Shown: positions 44,560 to 54,083 of the stretch, piece by piece
How positions within the stretch are numbered: position 1 is the stretch's first letter
Layout of the letters: each line of letters starts with the position of its first letter
Assembly (NCBI GenBank): GCA_020634245.1
Contig: JACKCC010000020.1
Location: 1 to 64,000, forward strand
DNA from: Ardenticatenaceae bacterium
GTDB taxonomy: Bacteria; Chloroflexota; Anaerolineae; Promineifilales; Promineifilaceae
DNA length: 64,000 nucleotides
Direction of reading: 5' to 3'
The notes under the pieces: generated by a model
Database searches by the model: none
What the model was told of the DNA's origin: nothing
The model's input: the letters and a program-made list of their open reading frames with translations, nothing else
Made by a program: the position numbers and the translations under genes

Positions 44560-44807
44560 GGGGAAAATACTCCTTTTTAAATGTGTTTTTTTCTTCCATG
44601 CTCGTCATCCTGACCTGGAGCTTGCATGGCTGGCGCGGTGATAGGGCATTCGGGGGATAAGATTCCGGGTAAGGTTTCTTAATTAAGCGAAATGCGGCAC
44701 AACGCGAAACAAGCACACCCAAGTCAGTCTGAGCATGTGTAAATTATTAACTGCTTTGCCAATTGACAAAGCCGATAAATTATAGCCAATGATAAATTTA
44801 ACGCAAC
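44560..44807 (-). promoter_or_regulatory. rpsB promoter and long 5' leader
   Basis: On the minus strand TTGCGT (44806-44801), a 16-bp spacer and TATAAT (44784-44779) form a near-consensus promoter. The start at about 44771 gives a 210-nt leader to the rpsB ATG. A palindrome GCTTTG..CAAAGC (about 44752-44771) lies at the predicted start. Long rpsB leaders carry S2-binding autoregulatory structures in several phyla; whether this one does is unknown. Confidence 0.65.
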
Positions 44808-45596
44808 TTACTTCCAACGCGTCAGGATAGCTTCTCGCTGGAAAATTTTGACGCTGAAATAGAATAAAACCGCATCCACAACAGCCACAATTACCCCCAT
44901 GATCAAGATAACCATCTGATTAATCAAGATGAACCCAACTGACTGCCCAATAATCAACATCAGCAGCGGCAAAATGACTACGGCCGATAACTGTTCGGCA
45001 ACACGCGGATCCGAAACACGCGAAGAAACCATAATCGCCGCACTAACGGCCATCAAAGTTAATAACGGGCTGACAATAAAAATGGCAATAAGCCACATGG
45101 GAGCGATCAAATAGCCAAAAATTAAATCCGAAACCATGAAACGAGCGCCAACTACATAAATAGCAAAAGCCCCCCAGGTGGCCGCAATGGCAGGAACGGC
45201 CGCTGCAATGGCCTTACCAGTCAATAGTTCAAGGGTAGTGATAGGCGTTGCCAGAATAGGCTCCAGGCTGTGGGCTGTTTTTTCACCGACAATGCTGTAT
45301 GAAGCAATAGAAGCAGGAATAACAACGGGCAGCATCATGAACATCAATGTGTAAATATTGAGCATATACACATTCGTACAATCCATTTCCGACAGCCCCG
45401 TACAAAGCTCACCAAAAAACTCGCTGGGAGGCGCATCTCCGCTTGTCGCTTCGGCACCCAGGCTGTTCATAGTAGCCAGCGTACCCAGCGGCAGCGCCGT
45501 CAAAATAAGCGGTAAAAATGCAACAGTAAACAAAACCATTCGGTTTTTGAATACTTCGGCCCACTCTTTGGCAATGATGGTTCTTATTTTGTCCAT
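44808..45596 (-). CDS. ABC-2 type transporter permease
   Basis: A 262-residue permease from the ATG at 45596 (MDKIRTIIAKEWAEVFK). About six membrane helices are visible. SIVGEKTAHSLEPILATPIT is the conserved cytoplasmic segment of the ABC-2/NatB-like family. The longer frame upstream overlaps the ATPase gene and is a shadow. It begins one base after the ATPase stop (TGAAATG), forming a two-gene exporter operon. Substrate unknown; drug, ion or lipid export are all possible. Confidence 0.88.
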   Translation of the reverse strand: MDKIRTIIAKEWAEVFKNRMVLFTVAFLPLILTALPLGTLATMNSLGAEATSGDAPPSEFFGELCTGLSEMDCTNVYMLNIYTLMFMMLPVVIPASIASYSIVGEKTAHSLEPILATPITTLELLTGKAIAAAVPAIAATWGAFAIYVVGARFMVSDLIFGYLIAPMWLIAIFIVSPLLTLMAVSAAIMVSSRVSDPRVAEQLSAVVILPLLMLIIGQSVGFILINQMVILIMGVIVAVVDAVLFYFSVKIFQREAILTRWK

Positions 45597-45597
45597 T

Positions 45598-46509
45598 TCA
45601 ACCCTCTTTGTTGACCAATTGCAGATAAATATCTTCCAATGAATGGCGCAGTTCGCCAACAAATTGGATATTCGCGCCAGCTTGAACCAACGCCCGGATG
45701 AGTTCCGGATTTTGTTCTTCCGGGTTGTCAAGAGCCACAACCAATTTATTTTCGATGGTCTGAATTCGCTTGATGTAGGAATATTTTTGCACAACGGCGG
45801 TGTACGTTTCAGCCGGTGCTGCCAGATGGAAGACGACTTGACGGCCGTATAACTCCTTCCGCAGCCCTGCCGGTGAATCAACCACCCGGAGATGGGTCTT
45901 GAACACGGCAATCCGGTCACACAGGCGGTCGGCTTCATCCAAATTATGGGTGCAGAGGAAGATTGTCCGGCCTTCACCCTTCAGTTCAGCGATAAAATCA
46001 CGCACCAGTTTGGCCGCTTCCGGGTCCAGACCAGCCGTAGGCTCATCCAAAAAGAGGACGCGCGGCTCATGAAGTAGGGCACGGGCAATGGCCAGTTTTT
46101 GCCGCATCCCCTTGCTGAACGTACCGGCCGCATCATGCCGCCGATCCCACAGCCCCAACATTTTTAGATATTTCTCAACCTGCCTATCAACATCTTGGAC
46201 TTCGTACAGTTGGGCATAAATCGTCAGGTTGCGCCAGGCCGAAAGACGCTCGTACATACCTGGTGTTTCGGTGAGGACGCCGACGTTGCGCCGGATTTCC
46301 TGGTCGTCCCGGCCGACCTGATAGCCAAGCACACTGGCCTGGCCGCTGCTGGGCGCAATGAGGCTGGTGAGCATACGCACAGTAGTCGTCTTTCCTGCCC
46401 CGTTTGGCCCCAAAAAGCCAAATACTTCGCCTTCGGCAATTTCAAGGGAGAGGCGGTCAACGGCTAAGACTTCGTCAAATTTTTTGGTGAGGTTTTCTGC
46501 TTTAATCAT
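45598..46509 (-). CDS. ABC transporter ATP-binding protein
   Basis: A 303-residue ATPase from the ATG at 46509 (MIKAENLTKKFDEV). Walker A GPNGAGKTTTVRML, a signature region FSKGMRQKLAIARAL and Walker B VLFLDEPTAGLDP are intact. The C-terminal extension of about 80 residues is typical of NatA/CcmA-like partners of ABC-2 permeases. An ATG at 46521 is an alternative start. Confidence 0.9.
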   Translation of the reverse strand: MIKAENLTKKFDEVLAVDRLSLEIAEGEVFGFLGPNGAGKTTTVRMLTSLIAPSSGQASVLGYQVGRDDQEIRRNVGVLTETPGMYERLSAWRNLTIYAQLYEVQDVDRQVEKYLKMLGLWDRRHDAAGTFSKGMRQKLAIARALLHEPRVLFLDEPTAGLDPEAAKLVRDFIAELKGEGRTIFLCTHNLDEADRLCDRIAVFKTHLRVVDSPAGLRKELYGRQVVFHLAAPAETYTAVVQKYSYIKRIQTIENKLVVALDNPEEQNPELIRALVQAGANIQFVGELRHSLEDIYLQLVNKEG

Positions 46510-46594
46510 GTTTCCAAACAACTATCTTGATAGACGCTGCCCGAACCTTTCGAGGCCATAACCAGCCTTCGACAGGCTCTGGCAGCGAACATTT

Positions 46595-47443
46595 TCAGTT
46601 TGTATAGCGGCTGCTATCAATGTGGTCGGCTGTAATTTCCAAATCCAACGGTACGGCCGTACCAACCGGCGGCAGCGGTTCCGGTTCAATTTCGGCCGGT
46701 TCCGGTGTTTTTAGCCAGAAGATGATACCCAGGCTGATAACGGCCGTTCCCGCTACCAACACCTCAGTCACATACACGCCCCAATTTGCAATGGCGTACA
46801 CAGACAGGGCATCGACAAAAGCGTGCCACAAAATAGCAATTATCAACCATTTACGCTGGCCGTGCACAAATTGTTGCAACACAAGAATGGACAATGAAAC
46901 CTGGATACAAAGGGCTGAGAGACGTTCCACCGCCCCCAGCAAGGCATCGTACCAGGGAGCGGTGAATACGGCCGTTATCTGCGCCTGCACCGCCGCCATC
47001 CTATCGGCCGGCACCTGATCCAACAGATACCCATTGCGCAGCAAAGCCAATTGAACAACCGTCCAGGCTCCAAGAACGCCCAACAAAATCGCCTCAATGC
47101 CTCCATGACCGGCTCCCAGCATCAATCCTTTGCCCCAGGTACGCGCATCCGGCGCAAAATAACGATAGGCCAGATAACGGGCGCCTTCCTCAAACACCCC
47201 GGCCGACAATCCGGCAAAAATAGCTACGGCCATAACATTGTCAGAAGGCACCCAGGCTAACCGCTGCAAAATGAGCCAATTAAACGGGATGTGGCCAACC
47301 TGCGACAGTACAAACGCCAAAGCGCCTACCCCAAACAACCCCCAACCAGCCTGTCGTTTGGCACGAATCATCCGGGCCAATATAAATGGCAGGCCAATCA
47401 TCAACAAATAGTTGAGCGCGTAAAAGAAATAAATCGTGTCCAT
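46595..47443 (-). CDS. YhfC-family intramembrane metalloprotease-like protein
   Basis: A 282-residue membrane protein with about eight helices. The zinc-ligand motifs are typical of the YhfC/PrsW superfamily: GVFEEGARYLAYR, GAGHGGIEAILLG and ILWHAFVDALS. These would form a membrane-embedded glutamyl-zinc protease site related to CPBP proteases. The C terminus is Pro/Glu-rich and cytoplasmic. It stands between an ABC exporter and fabI with no evident operon partner. Proteolytic activity is inferred from motifs only. Confidence 0.82.
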   Translation of the reverse strand: MDTIYFFYALNYLLMIGLPFILARMIRAKRQAGWGLFGVGALAFVLSQVGHIPFNWLILQRLAWVPSDNVMAVAIFAGLSAGVFEEGARYLAYRYFAPDARTWGKGLMLGAGHGGIEAILLGVLGAWTVVQLALLRNGYLLDQVPADRMAAVQAQITAVFTAPWYDALLGAVERLSALCIQVSLSILVLQQFVHGQRKWLIIAILWHAFVDALSVYAIANWGVYVTEVLVAGTAVISLGIIFWLKTPEPAEIEPEPLPPVGTAVPLDLEITADHIDSSRYTN

Positions 47444-47634
47444 GAGTTTCTCTACGAAAATTCAGCGCAAATTGGCGCACCTGGAATTCATAACAGAAAT
47501 CGGGCAAAAGCACAATCATTTGGCTTTTGCCCGACCGATTCGTCGAGGGCTGAGCTTGTCAAAACCACGCTGTCTTCGACAGGCTCAGACAGCAACAGGT
47601 TCAAGCAACAACCTGTATCGTTGTTTCCAGGTAA

Positions 47635-48426
47635 TCATTCCCACTTTTCGGGCGGTTCCGGCATGCCCAGAATGTGATAACCAGCATCCACGTAGACAAC
47701 TTCGCCGGTGACACCGCTGCCTAAATCGCTGCACAGCCACAACGCTGTTTTACCTACCTCGGTTTGGTCAATATTGCGGCGCAGTGGGGCGCGTTCTTCG
47801 GTGTAGCCCAGGATTTTGCGGAACCCGGCAATACCGGCAGCAGCCAAGGTCTTGATTGGCCCGGCCGAAATAGCATTAACGCGGATGTTTTGCGGTCCCA
47901 AATCGGCAGCCAGGTAACGGGTGCTGGCTTCCAGGGCAGCTTTGGCCACGCCCATGACGTTATAGTGCGGGACGACTTTTTCAGCGCCGTAGTAGGTCAT
48001 GGAAATGATGCTGCCCCCGTTGGGCATGAGGGGCTTGGCCGCTTTGGCCAGGGCAACCAGGCTGAAAGCGCTAATGTCCAAGGCTGTTTTGAAACCTTCG
48101 CGGCTGGTGTCGACGAAACGGCCGTCTAAATCATCGCGCTCGGCATAACCAATGGAATGGACCAGAATGTCAATCGTACCGAACCGGTCGGCGGCCTTTT
48201 GAAAGGTGGCAGCAATATCATCGTCGGATGCGACGTTGCACATTTCGACAAAATCAACACCGATTTCTTCGGCTAACGGCCGTACCCGCCGCTCCAATTG
48301 AGGAATACCATAACTAAACCCGATTTCTGCCCCGTGTTCGTGAAAGGTCTGGGCGATTCCCCAGGCGATGGAATTCTTGTTGGCAATACCAAAAATAAGC
48401 GCTTTTTTGCCTTCTAGCAGTTTCAT
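47635..48426 (-). CDS. fabI: Enoyl-ACP reductase FabI
   Basis: A 263-residue NADH-dependent reductase of fatty-acid elongation. GIANKNSIAWGIAQTFHEHG is the divergent Rossmann motif of FabI, VHSIGYA and the catalytic Y-(X)6-K in YYGAEKVVPHYNVMGVAKAA follow, and the end has GVTGEVVYVDAGYHILG. AAGGAGA lies 5 nt upstream of the ATG. A FabL-like paralogue is encoded 3.5 kb away. Confidence 0.95.
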   Translation of the reverse strand: MKLLEGKKALIFGIANKNSIAWGIAQTFHEHGAEIGFSYGIPQLERRVRPLAEEIGVDFVEMCNVASDDDIAATFQKAADRFGTIDILVHSIGYAERDDLDGRFVDTSREGFKTALDISAFSLVALAKAAKPLMPNGGSIISMTYYGAEKVVPHYNVMGVAKAALEASTRYLAADLGPQNIRVNAISAGPIKTLAAAGIAGFRKILGYTEERAPLRRNIDQTEVGKTALWLCSDLGSGVTGEVVYVDAGYHILGMPEPPEKWE

Positions 48427-48441
48427 GAAATCTCCTTTTCG

Positions 48442-48499
48442 TGCGTCATTTTGTCATGCGTCGTTGGTTGCACAATACAACTTGACGCATAACGCATGA
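48442..48499. repeat. Inverted ATGCGTCA-type repeat upstream of fabI
   Basis: GTCATGCGTC (plus strand near 48453) is inverted as GACGCATAACGCATGAC (48483-48499). It resembles the ATGACGC repeat at 34077-34120. Confidence 0.55.
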
Positions 48500-48500
48500 C

Positions 48501-49121
48501 TTATGGCTTGGATACGTATGGATTGTCGCGCAGCCAGTAACGCCAGGGAATAGATAACCAGGGTTCAGGTGTCTGTCCCAGGCCAATGCGCGGGCCGGTA
48601 GCGATGGCTTCCGGCAGCACGGCAAGCGTGCTTTCTAACCATATAACCCCATCAGGCGTACAAAGGTTTGCCCCGTTTAGCGATTTGTCGATGGCCAAGG
48701 CCTGGGCCAGTTTGGCCGGGCCGTTGGTGAGTTGGCGATGGGAACGGCCGTTTCTATTCACCATCATCTGCTCAATCCCTTCAACCGGCTCCAACGCGCG
48801 AATCAAAACCGCGTTCGCCTCACCCGGTTGGCCGGTTACAATATTGAACATCCAGTGCATCCCGTAAGTGAAGTAAACGTAGGCTACGCCGGCCGGGCCA
48901 AACATAACGGCCGTACGCGGTGTTGGCTTTCCCTGATTAGCCCGATCCCCATGACAGGCCAGGTCGGGTTCGGCAGCGTCACAATACGCTTCTGTTTCTA
49001 CAATGATACCGGCCAGGCGACGGCCGTTCACCAACCGTACCAGCCGCTTACCCAACAGCTCGGCTGCCACCTGGCGGGCCGGACGCGCAAAAAACGATCT
49101 TTCTAATCGTTCGTCCATCAT
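48501..49121 (-). CDS. 3-methyladenine DNA glycosylase (AAG/MPG family)
   Basis: A 206-residue base-excision enzyme. FFARPARQVAAELLGKRLVR, IVETEAYCDAAEPDLACHG with the catalytic Glu, and VYFTYGMHWMFNIVTG match the MPG family that removes alkylated and deaminated purines. Its ATG overlaps the kinase stop (ATGATGG, starts at 49121 or 49118), indicating translational coupling to the upstream histidine kinase gene. Confidence 0.93.
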   Translation of the reverse strand: MMDERLERSFFARPARQVAAELLGKRLVRLVNGRRLAGIIVETEAYCDAAEPDLACHGDRANQGKPTPRTAVMFGPAGVAYVYFTYGMHWMFNIVTGQPGEANAVLIRALEPVEGIEQMMVNRNGRSHRQLTNGPAKLAQALAIDKSLNGANLCTPDGVIWLESTLAVLPEAIATGPRIGLGQTPEPWLSIPWRYWLRDNPYVSKP

Positions 49122-51757
49122 AGACCAAGCGGCAGCCACGCCGTAAATTGTGAACCCTCGCCCAATTTACTCTCAACATCAATCCGGCCGCCCCACCGAT
49201 CCGTAATCTCTTTACAAATAGCCAACCCTAATCCAGTACCCGGAATACCCTTATCTTGAGCGGCCTCTCCCCGATAGAACCGATCAAATAAACGCGATAT
49301 TTCTTCCTGCGCAATCCCGGTTCCGGTATCTGTGACTTTGAGGTAAGCCATCTTGAATGGCTGATCCAAACCTACTTCCAGAGAAACAGCCCCATGCTCC
49401 GGCGTATAAGCAAAAGCATTGCCCAACAAATTAGTCAACAACTGCCCCAAATGGCGGCTCTCAATGTTTACGAAAATCGGTTCTGCCGGCAGCTTTATCG
49501 AATATTGGATTTGTTTGGCATCAGCCTGAGCTAAAAACAGGTTGAAATGGGTATTGGCTTCGGCTACAAGATCGGAAGAAACGGCCGTGTCCGCGTACGG
49601 CTCCATTTCCAACTGCGATAAATCCAGCAAATCCTGAATTAAACGGGTTAATCGCCGTGTTTCCATATTCAACACCTCCAAATAGCGGGCACGCCTTTCT
49701 TCCCGTCCCTTCTCCATCAACTTCAGATAAGTCGTGATATTGGTCAACGGCGTCCGCAGTTCATGAGATACATTGGAGACAAATGTAGATTTGAGCCGCT
49801 CTACCTCTTTAATCCGACTGATGTCCGATTGGACACTTACATAATTAACAATTTTGTCATCAGCATCGCGCAAAGGCACAATCGTCATGCTGATGTCATA
49901 CATCTGCCCGTCTTTGCGCCGGTTTACCAACTCGCCGCTCCACGACTCACCCTGTTTCAAAGTCCGCCACATATCTTGAAAGAGTCCCGGCGGCGTATGC
50001 AGGCTTTGTAAGATGCGCGGGTTTACACCCAGCAGTTCCGAACGCATATAACCGCTTTGCCGCACCATCGCCGGATTCACATACAGGATTGTGCCATCCA
50101 GGTCAGTTAAAAATATCCCTTCACCGGCACTTTCCAAAATAGCTAGCGTGCGATCCCGTTCCATTTGTAACTCGGCAGTTCGGCTGGCAACTTCAAGTTT
50201 CAGGTCTTCGGCGTGCTGTTGTAATACTGCATATAGCTGGGCGCGCTCAACGGCCGTTCCCACCTGAAGCGCCAACGTCATCAAAAACCGCAAATCATAA
50301 TACGCAAACGCATTCACTTGATGACTTTCAGCATTAATCGCCCCAAACTTCTCCCCTCTCACCAAAACCGGCACTGCAATCTCCGAAAGCGACCGCTCGT
50401 CAATTGTCAAATAGTCAGCTTCCCGTCTCACATCTGTAACAATACGAGGTTTCCCCGTTTTCACCACATGCGCAACAACCCCGCGATTAAAATGAAGAGC
50501 CATTTTCCTCTGCTCATCAGTCAAGCCATGATAGGAAGGATGAATTGACAACTGGCCAGTCACCTTATCAACAACTGCCAGACCAAAAGAATCATAATGC
50601 AGCCTGTCCGCAATCATCTGCGTCGTTTGACTCAGCAGCAAATCAACATCAACCAGTGCCGATGTTTGCAAAGCCACCTCATGCAAAATCTCCAACTCAT
50701 TCGCCCGGCGTCTCGTTTCATCATGCAGTCGGGCATTCTCAATCGCTACCGCAGCTTGATTGGCAAAAGCCGCAACCGTTTCAGCATCCGCCTTGGTGTA
50801 AGCATTCGGCTCACGATTATCAACATTCAATACACCAATCGTACGGTTCTTCACAATGAGCTTGGCCCCAATCCAGGACCGAATTGTACCCAGGTGGCTG
50901 GGAACCGGCGCCCACAAGTCAAACTGCTCGGTATCGTTGATCAACTGCCAACGATTAGCACCATCAAATTTGTCCATAGGATTTCGCCTAATCGCTGCCA
51001 AAAATTCTCGCATTTTGTCAAAATCAACAAACCCGCGACCAGCGACCAACTCCAGCGTTTCACTTTCATCATCAAACAATTGAAAACTAACGCTGTCATA
51101 CTTAACAACCTGGGCCAACAAATCGAGCAGCTGCTCATAAACATCATCCAGGCTCAAGCCTGTCGTCAATAAAGCACCCACCTGCTGCAACGTATAAGAC
51201 AAAAACAGCTGATGCTGCACCTCTTCGAACAGGCGGGCATTTTCAATCGAAATGGCGATTTGTTGCGCCAGCGGCACAACCATTTCCAGATCGTATTGTG
51301 AAAATTGATTGGTCTGGCGGCTGTCAAACATCAACGCCCCAATCATTTCCTTATTGGCAATTAAGGGGACGCCCATAAATGAGCAAACATGTTCGGCTCC
51401 CGATACCCAAACCCAGCCCTCCAGCGTATTGACATCGCCGCTTAAAATCGGCAACAATGTGCCCTGCATTTGTTGAATGATGGGGCTATCTTTCAATAAA
51501 GATTCAGCCTCGCGTGAAGTCAGGTTCTCATCGGTAAAACCGATACCGGCAACAAATTCACTCTGGCTCCGATAAGGCAGCAAATAAATTGATGCGCTGT
51601 CAAAATGCAGTACACGGCTTAATTGGACCAAACTCTGCTTTAGGATGGTTTTATGATCAAGTGAGCTGCTAATGATTCGCGCAAATTCGCGCAGTACATC
51701 AGCGCGTTCGAGGGCATCCTGGACAGTTCTATCTGGGTGATTGTGATTTTTTACCAT
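49118..51757 (-). CDS. Soluble histidine kinase with three GAF domains and PAS
   Basis: An 879-residue cytoplasmic kinase without membrane helices. Three GAF domains occupy about residues 28-175, 190-335 and 355-500. A helical linker leads to a PAS domain (about 525-645, ILESAGEGIFLTDLDGTILY). HisKA follows with SNVSHELRTPLTNITTY (His near 665), and HATPase_c with NLLGNAFAYTPEHG, DTGTGIAQEEI and GTGLGLAICKE. No response regulator is adjacent (orphan). The GAF domains lack an obvious bilin-binding Cys context. The downstream DNA glycosylase gene overlaps it. Confidence 0.93.
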   Translation of the reverse strand: MVKNHNHPDRTVQDALERADVLREFARIISSSLDHKTILKQSLVQLSRVLHFDSASIYLLPYRSQSEFVAGIGFTDENLTSREAESLLKDSPIIQQMQGTLLPILSGDVNTLEGWVWVSGAEHVCSFMGVPLIANKEMIGALMFDSRQTNQFSQYDLEMVVPLAQQIAISIENARLFEEVQHQLFLSYTLQQVGALLTTGLSLDDVYEQLLDLLAQVVKYDSVSFQLFDDESETLELVAGRGFVDFDKMREFLAAIRRNPMDKFDGANRWQLINDTEQFDLWAPVPSHLGTIRSWIGAKLIVKNRTIGVLNVDNREPNAYTKADAETVAAFANQAAVAIENARLHDETRRRANELEILHEVALQTSALVDVDLLLSQTTQMIADRLHYDSFGLAVVDKVTGQLSIHPSYHGLTDEQRKMALHFNRGVVAHVVKTGKPRIVTDVRREADYLTIDERSLSEIAVPVLVRGEKFGAINAESHQVNAFAYYDLRFLMTLALQVGTAVERAQLYAVLQQHAEDLKLEVASRTAELQMERDRTLAILESAGEGIFLTDLDGTILYVNPAMVRQSGYMRSELLGVNPRILQSLHTPPGLFQDMWRTLKQGESWSGELVNRRKDGQMYDISMTIVPLRDADDKIVNYVSVQSDISRIKEVERLKSTFVSNVSHELRTPLTNITTYLKLMEKGREERRARYLEVLNMETRRLTRLIQDLLDLSQLEMEPYADTAVSSDLVAEANTHFNLFLAQADAKQIQYSIKLPAEPIFVNIESRHLGQLLTNLLGNAFAYTPEHGAVSLEVGLDQPFKMAYLKVTDTGTGIAQEEISRLFDRFYRGEAAQDKGIPGTGLGLAICKEITDRWGGRIDVESKLGEGSQFTAWLPLGL

Positions 51758-51963
51758 CGAAAAATATTACTCTTATAAACACAAAAGTGCACTTTGCTAT
51801 CACTGTAGATGGTAACTCCACTCGCCGGAACAAAGCAATGATTATTTTGTCACACCGTCGCCAGGAATTACTTGCTGAATGATACAGATGCGCAGTTAAC
51901 AATTGCGCGTTAAAATTATCATGAATTGATGATGGCTATTTTATATGAAATTTGAGACGGTTT

Positions 51964-52734
51964 ATGACTCGATTTCGCGACAAGTTAGTATTGGTTACGG
52001 GTTCCGGACGGGGAATAGGCCGGGAAATAGCCCTGCGATTTGCCCGTGAAGGGGCTCATATCGTTGTAAATTTTTTCCGTAACCGGGAGCCGGCAGAGGA
52101 AACGGCCGTTGCCATCCGCCAGCTAGGTCAACAAGCCCTCGTCGTCAAAGCCAACATGGGCAATTTAGACGACATCAAACACCTTTATCGGGAAATCGAA
52201 ACCAACTTCGGCGGACTCGACATCCTCGTTCACAACGCTGCCTCCGGCTACAACCGCCCGGCCCTGGAACAAAAAACACGCGGCTGGGAATGGACAATGA
52301 ACATCAACGCCCGTTCCCTTCTCTTTGGCGCACAGCAGGCAGTTCCCCTCATGCAGAAACGCGGCGGTGGCGCAATCGTTGCCGTCAGCAGTCTTGGTTC
52401 CCAACGCGTCATGCCTGACTACATCGTCGTTGGTACCTCCAAAGCCGCCCTCGAATCCCTGGTACGCTACCTCGGAGCCGAACTCGCCCCCTACAAAATC
52501 GTCGTCAATGCCGTCTCACCCGGCGTCGTACTAACCGAAGCACTCACCCACTTTGCTTCCTTCCGCGAAGAAGACGACCTGGTCAAGCACGTCCTGGCCC
52601 GTACCCCTATCGGACGTCTTTGCACACCGGAAGACATCGCCGACGTCGTTACATTCCTTTGTTCATCAGCCGCCCAAACCATCTGTGGACAAACCATCAT
52701 CATGGACGGCGGACATTCCTTACTGATCCAATAA
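51964..52734 (+). CDS. fabL: FabL-like enoyl-ACP reductase (SDR)
   Basis: A 256-residue short-chain dehydrogenase. TGSGRGIGREIALRFAREGA binds NAD(P). The catalytic pattern is YIVVGTSKAALE, a Y-(X)6-K spacing that marks enoyl-ACP reductases such as FabL and FabI rather than ordinary Y-(X)3-K SDRs. The ends resemble Bacillus FabL (SSLGSQ, NAVSPGVVLTEALTHF, GQTIIMDGGHSLLI). The ATG at 51964 is preferred to a TTG at 51952. It probably overlaps in function with fabI in this window. The specific FabL call is from remembered family features. Confidence 0.8.
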   Translation: MTRFRDKLVLVTGSGRGIGREIALRFAREGAHIVVNFFRNREPAEETAVAIRQLGQQALVVKANMGNLDDIKHLYREIETNFGGLDILVHNAASGYNRPALEQKTRGWEWTMNINARSLLFGAQQAVPLMQKRGGGAIVAVSSLGSQRVMPDYIVVGTSKAALESLVRYLGAELAPYKIVVNAVSPGVVLTEALTHFASFREEDDLVKHVLARTPIGRLCTPEDIADVVTFLCSSAAQTICGQTIIMDGGHSLLIQ

Positions 52735-52759
52735 GGATCGAGGATTAAATAAATAACCT

Positions 52760-52816
52760 ATTTTCCCGGAAACTGATTAGCTTATTATTGGCCGTACAAG
52801 CAGTTTCCGGGAAAAT
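52760..52816. repeat. ATTTTCCCGGAAACTG hairpin
   Basis: Perfect 16-nt arms (52760-52775 and 52801-52816) with a 25-nt loop, between fabL and the proline dehydrogenase gene. The arm matches the palindrome inserted in the restriction gene at 21460-21512. It may act as terminator or be a dispersed repeat. Confidence 0.85.
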
Positions 52817-52870
52817 GAAATGGACAAGTTGTTTAAATCTCATTCTTAAGCAACAAACATAGGGAGTATC

Positions 52871-53893
52871 ATGAAACAAAAATCCACTTTCCCCACTCTG
52901 ATTTTCATTTCTATTTTATTAATCGCGGCCGGATTGTTGTACCGATTTGGTGAACAGTGGCTGCACCTCCTGCTGCTCTACTTATCCGGCGCCACCTGGG
53001 CACGTGAAATTGTCAGTAATCTGCCTGTGGCCCAAAAATTAGCCCTGCGCTTCGTCGCCGGCGAAACAGTCGATGATGCCATTGATGCCGCCCGCGCCCT
53101 AAACAATCAAGGACTATTGGCAACCATGGATTTCCTCGGTGAAAGCGTGACCAGCGCCGCCGACGCCGTCGCTGCCCGCGACGAAATCCTTCGCCTGCTC
53201 GACCGAATTCATGATACTGGAGTCAATGCCAACGTCTCCGTCAAACTGAGCCAATTAGGTCTAAAAATCAGCCCGGAATTGACACACGAAAACATGCGGC
53301 AAATTCTGGAACGCGCCCGGCAACACAACAACAAAATTCGAATTGACATGGAAGAAAGTGCCGTGACCGACGCCACCCTGGTCATCTATCGCAAATTACG
53401 CGACCAAGATGGCTTTGGTCATCGGGTAGGTATTGTCATCCAGGCTTACCTGCACCGCAGCGAAGAAGATATCCGCCAACTGGTGGATGAAGGGGCCTGG
53501 GTTCGCTTATGCAAAGGCGCTTATGCCGAACCCCACGATGTTGCCTTTGCGCAAAAAGCAGATACCGATGCTAACTTCATTAAACTAACCCATATGATGT
53601 TAAGCCCGAAAGCTCGTCAAAATGGTGTCTACCTGGGCGTAGCTACCCACGATGAAGCCATGATTGGGGCCGCAACGTCTTATGTCCAGGCTGAAAATTA
53701 TCCAGCCAACGCTTTTGAGTTTCAAATGCTTTACGGCATCCGCCGTGAATTACAAGAATCCCTGGTCAAAAAAGGCTATCAGGTTCGCGTTTATATTCCT
53801 TTTGGTACTGCGTGGTATCCCTATTTTATGCGCCGATTGGCCGAAAGACCGGCCAATCTTTGGTTCTTTATCAGTAATTACCTGCGCGCATAA
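52871..53893 (+). CDS. Proline dehydrogenase with N-terminal membrane segment
   Basis: A 340-residue FAD enzyme oxidising proline to pyrroline-5-carboxylate. The beta/alpha-barrel motifs are NVSVKLSQLGLKI, IRIDMEESAVTDATL, VGIVIQAYLHRSEEDI, WVRLCKGAYAEPHD, EFQMLYGIRRELQ and VYIPFGTAWYPYFMRRLAER, close to monofunctional ProDH of Thermus/Deinococcus. Unusually the protein begins with a hydrophobic stretch (FPTLIFISILLIAAGLLY), which looks like a membrane anchor, in line with electron delivery to quinones. GGGAG precedes the ATG. No P5C dehydrogenase gene is adjacent. Confidence 0.92.
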   Translation: MKQKSTFPTLIFISILLIAAGLLYRFGEQWLHLLLLYLSGATWAREIVSNLPVAQKLALRFVAGETVDDAIDAARALNNQGLLATMDFLGESVTSAADAVAARDEILRLLDRIHDTGVNANVSVKLSQLGLKISPELTHENMRQILERARQHNNKIRIDMEESAVTDATLVIYRKLRDQDGFGHRVGIVIQAYLHRSEEDIRQLVDEGAWVRLCKGAYAEPHDVAFAQKADTDANFIKLTHMMLSPKARQNGVYLGVATHDEAMIGAATSYVQAENYPANAFEFQMLYGIRRELQESLVKKGYQVRVYIPFGTAWYPYFMRRLAERPANLWFFISNYLRA

Positions 53894-54083
53894 CACATAA
53901 ACTTGTTGCAAGATATAGCAACATAAATTTATGACATATTTCCATTAAAAATATGACAAACATCAATGCGACCCAAAGAAAAAGCGCTATACTAGTTCCG
54001 TTTGATTCCCATAAAAGATCAACTTGTCGTCGGTAAATGCACAAGTTGTAAAAGCATTCAAGTAGTCATTGGAGGACAAAATA

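Noticed and set aside
45597..45977. N-terminal extension of the ABC-2 permease
   Set aside because: It overlaps the ATPase coding region in another frame; the ATG at 45596 one base after the ATPase stop is the natural start.
46522..46594. CCTTCGACAGGCTC strings (also near 47570) as a mobile element
   Set aside because: Short strings of this kind are common low-information repeats in many genomes; no terminal structure or transposase is associated here.
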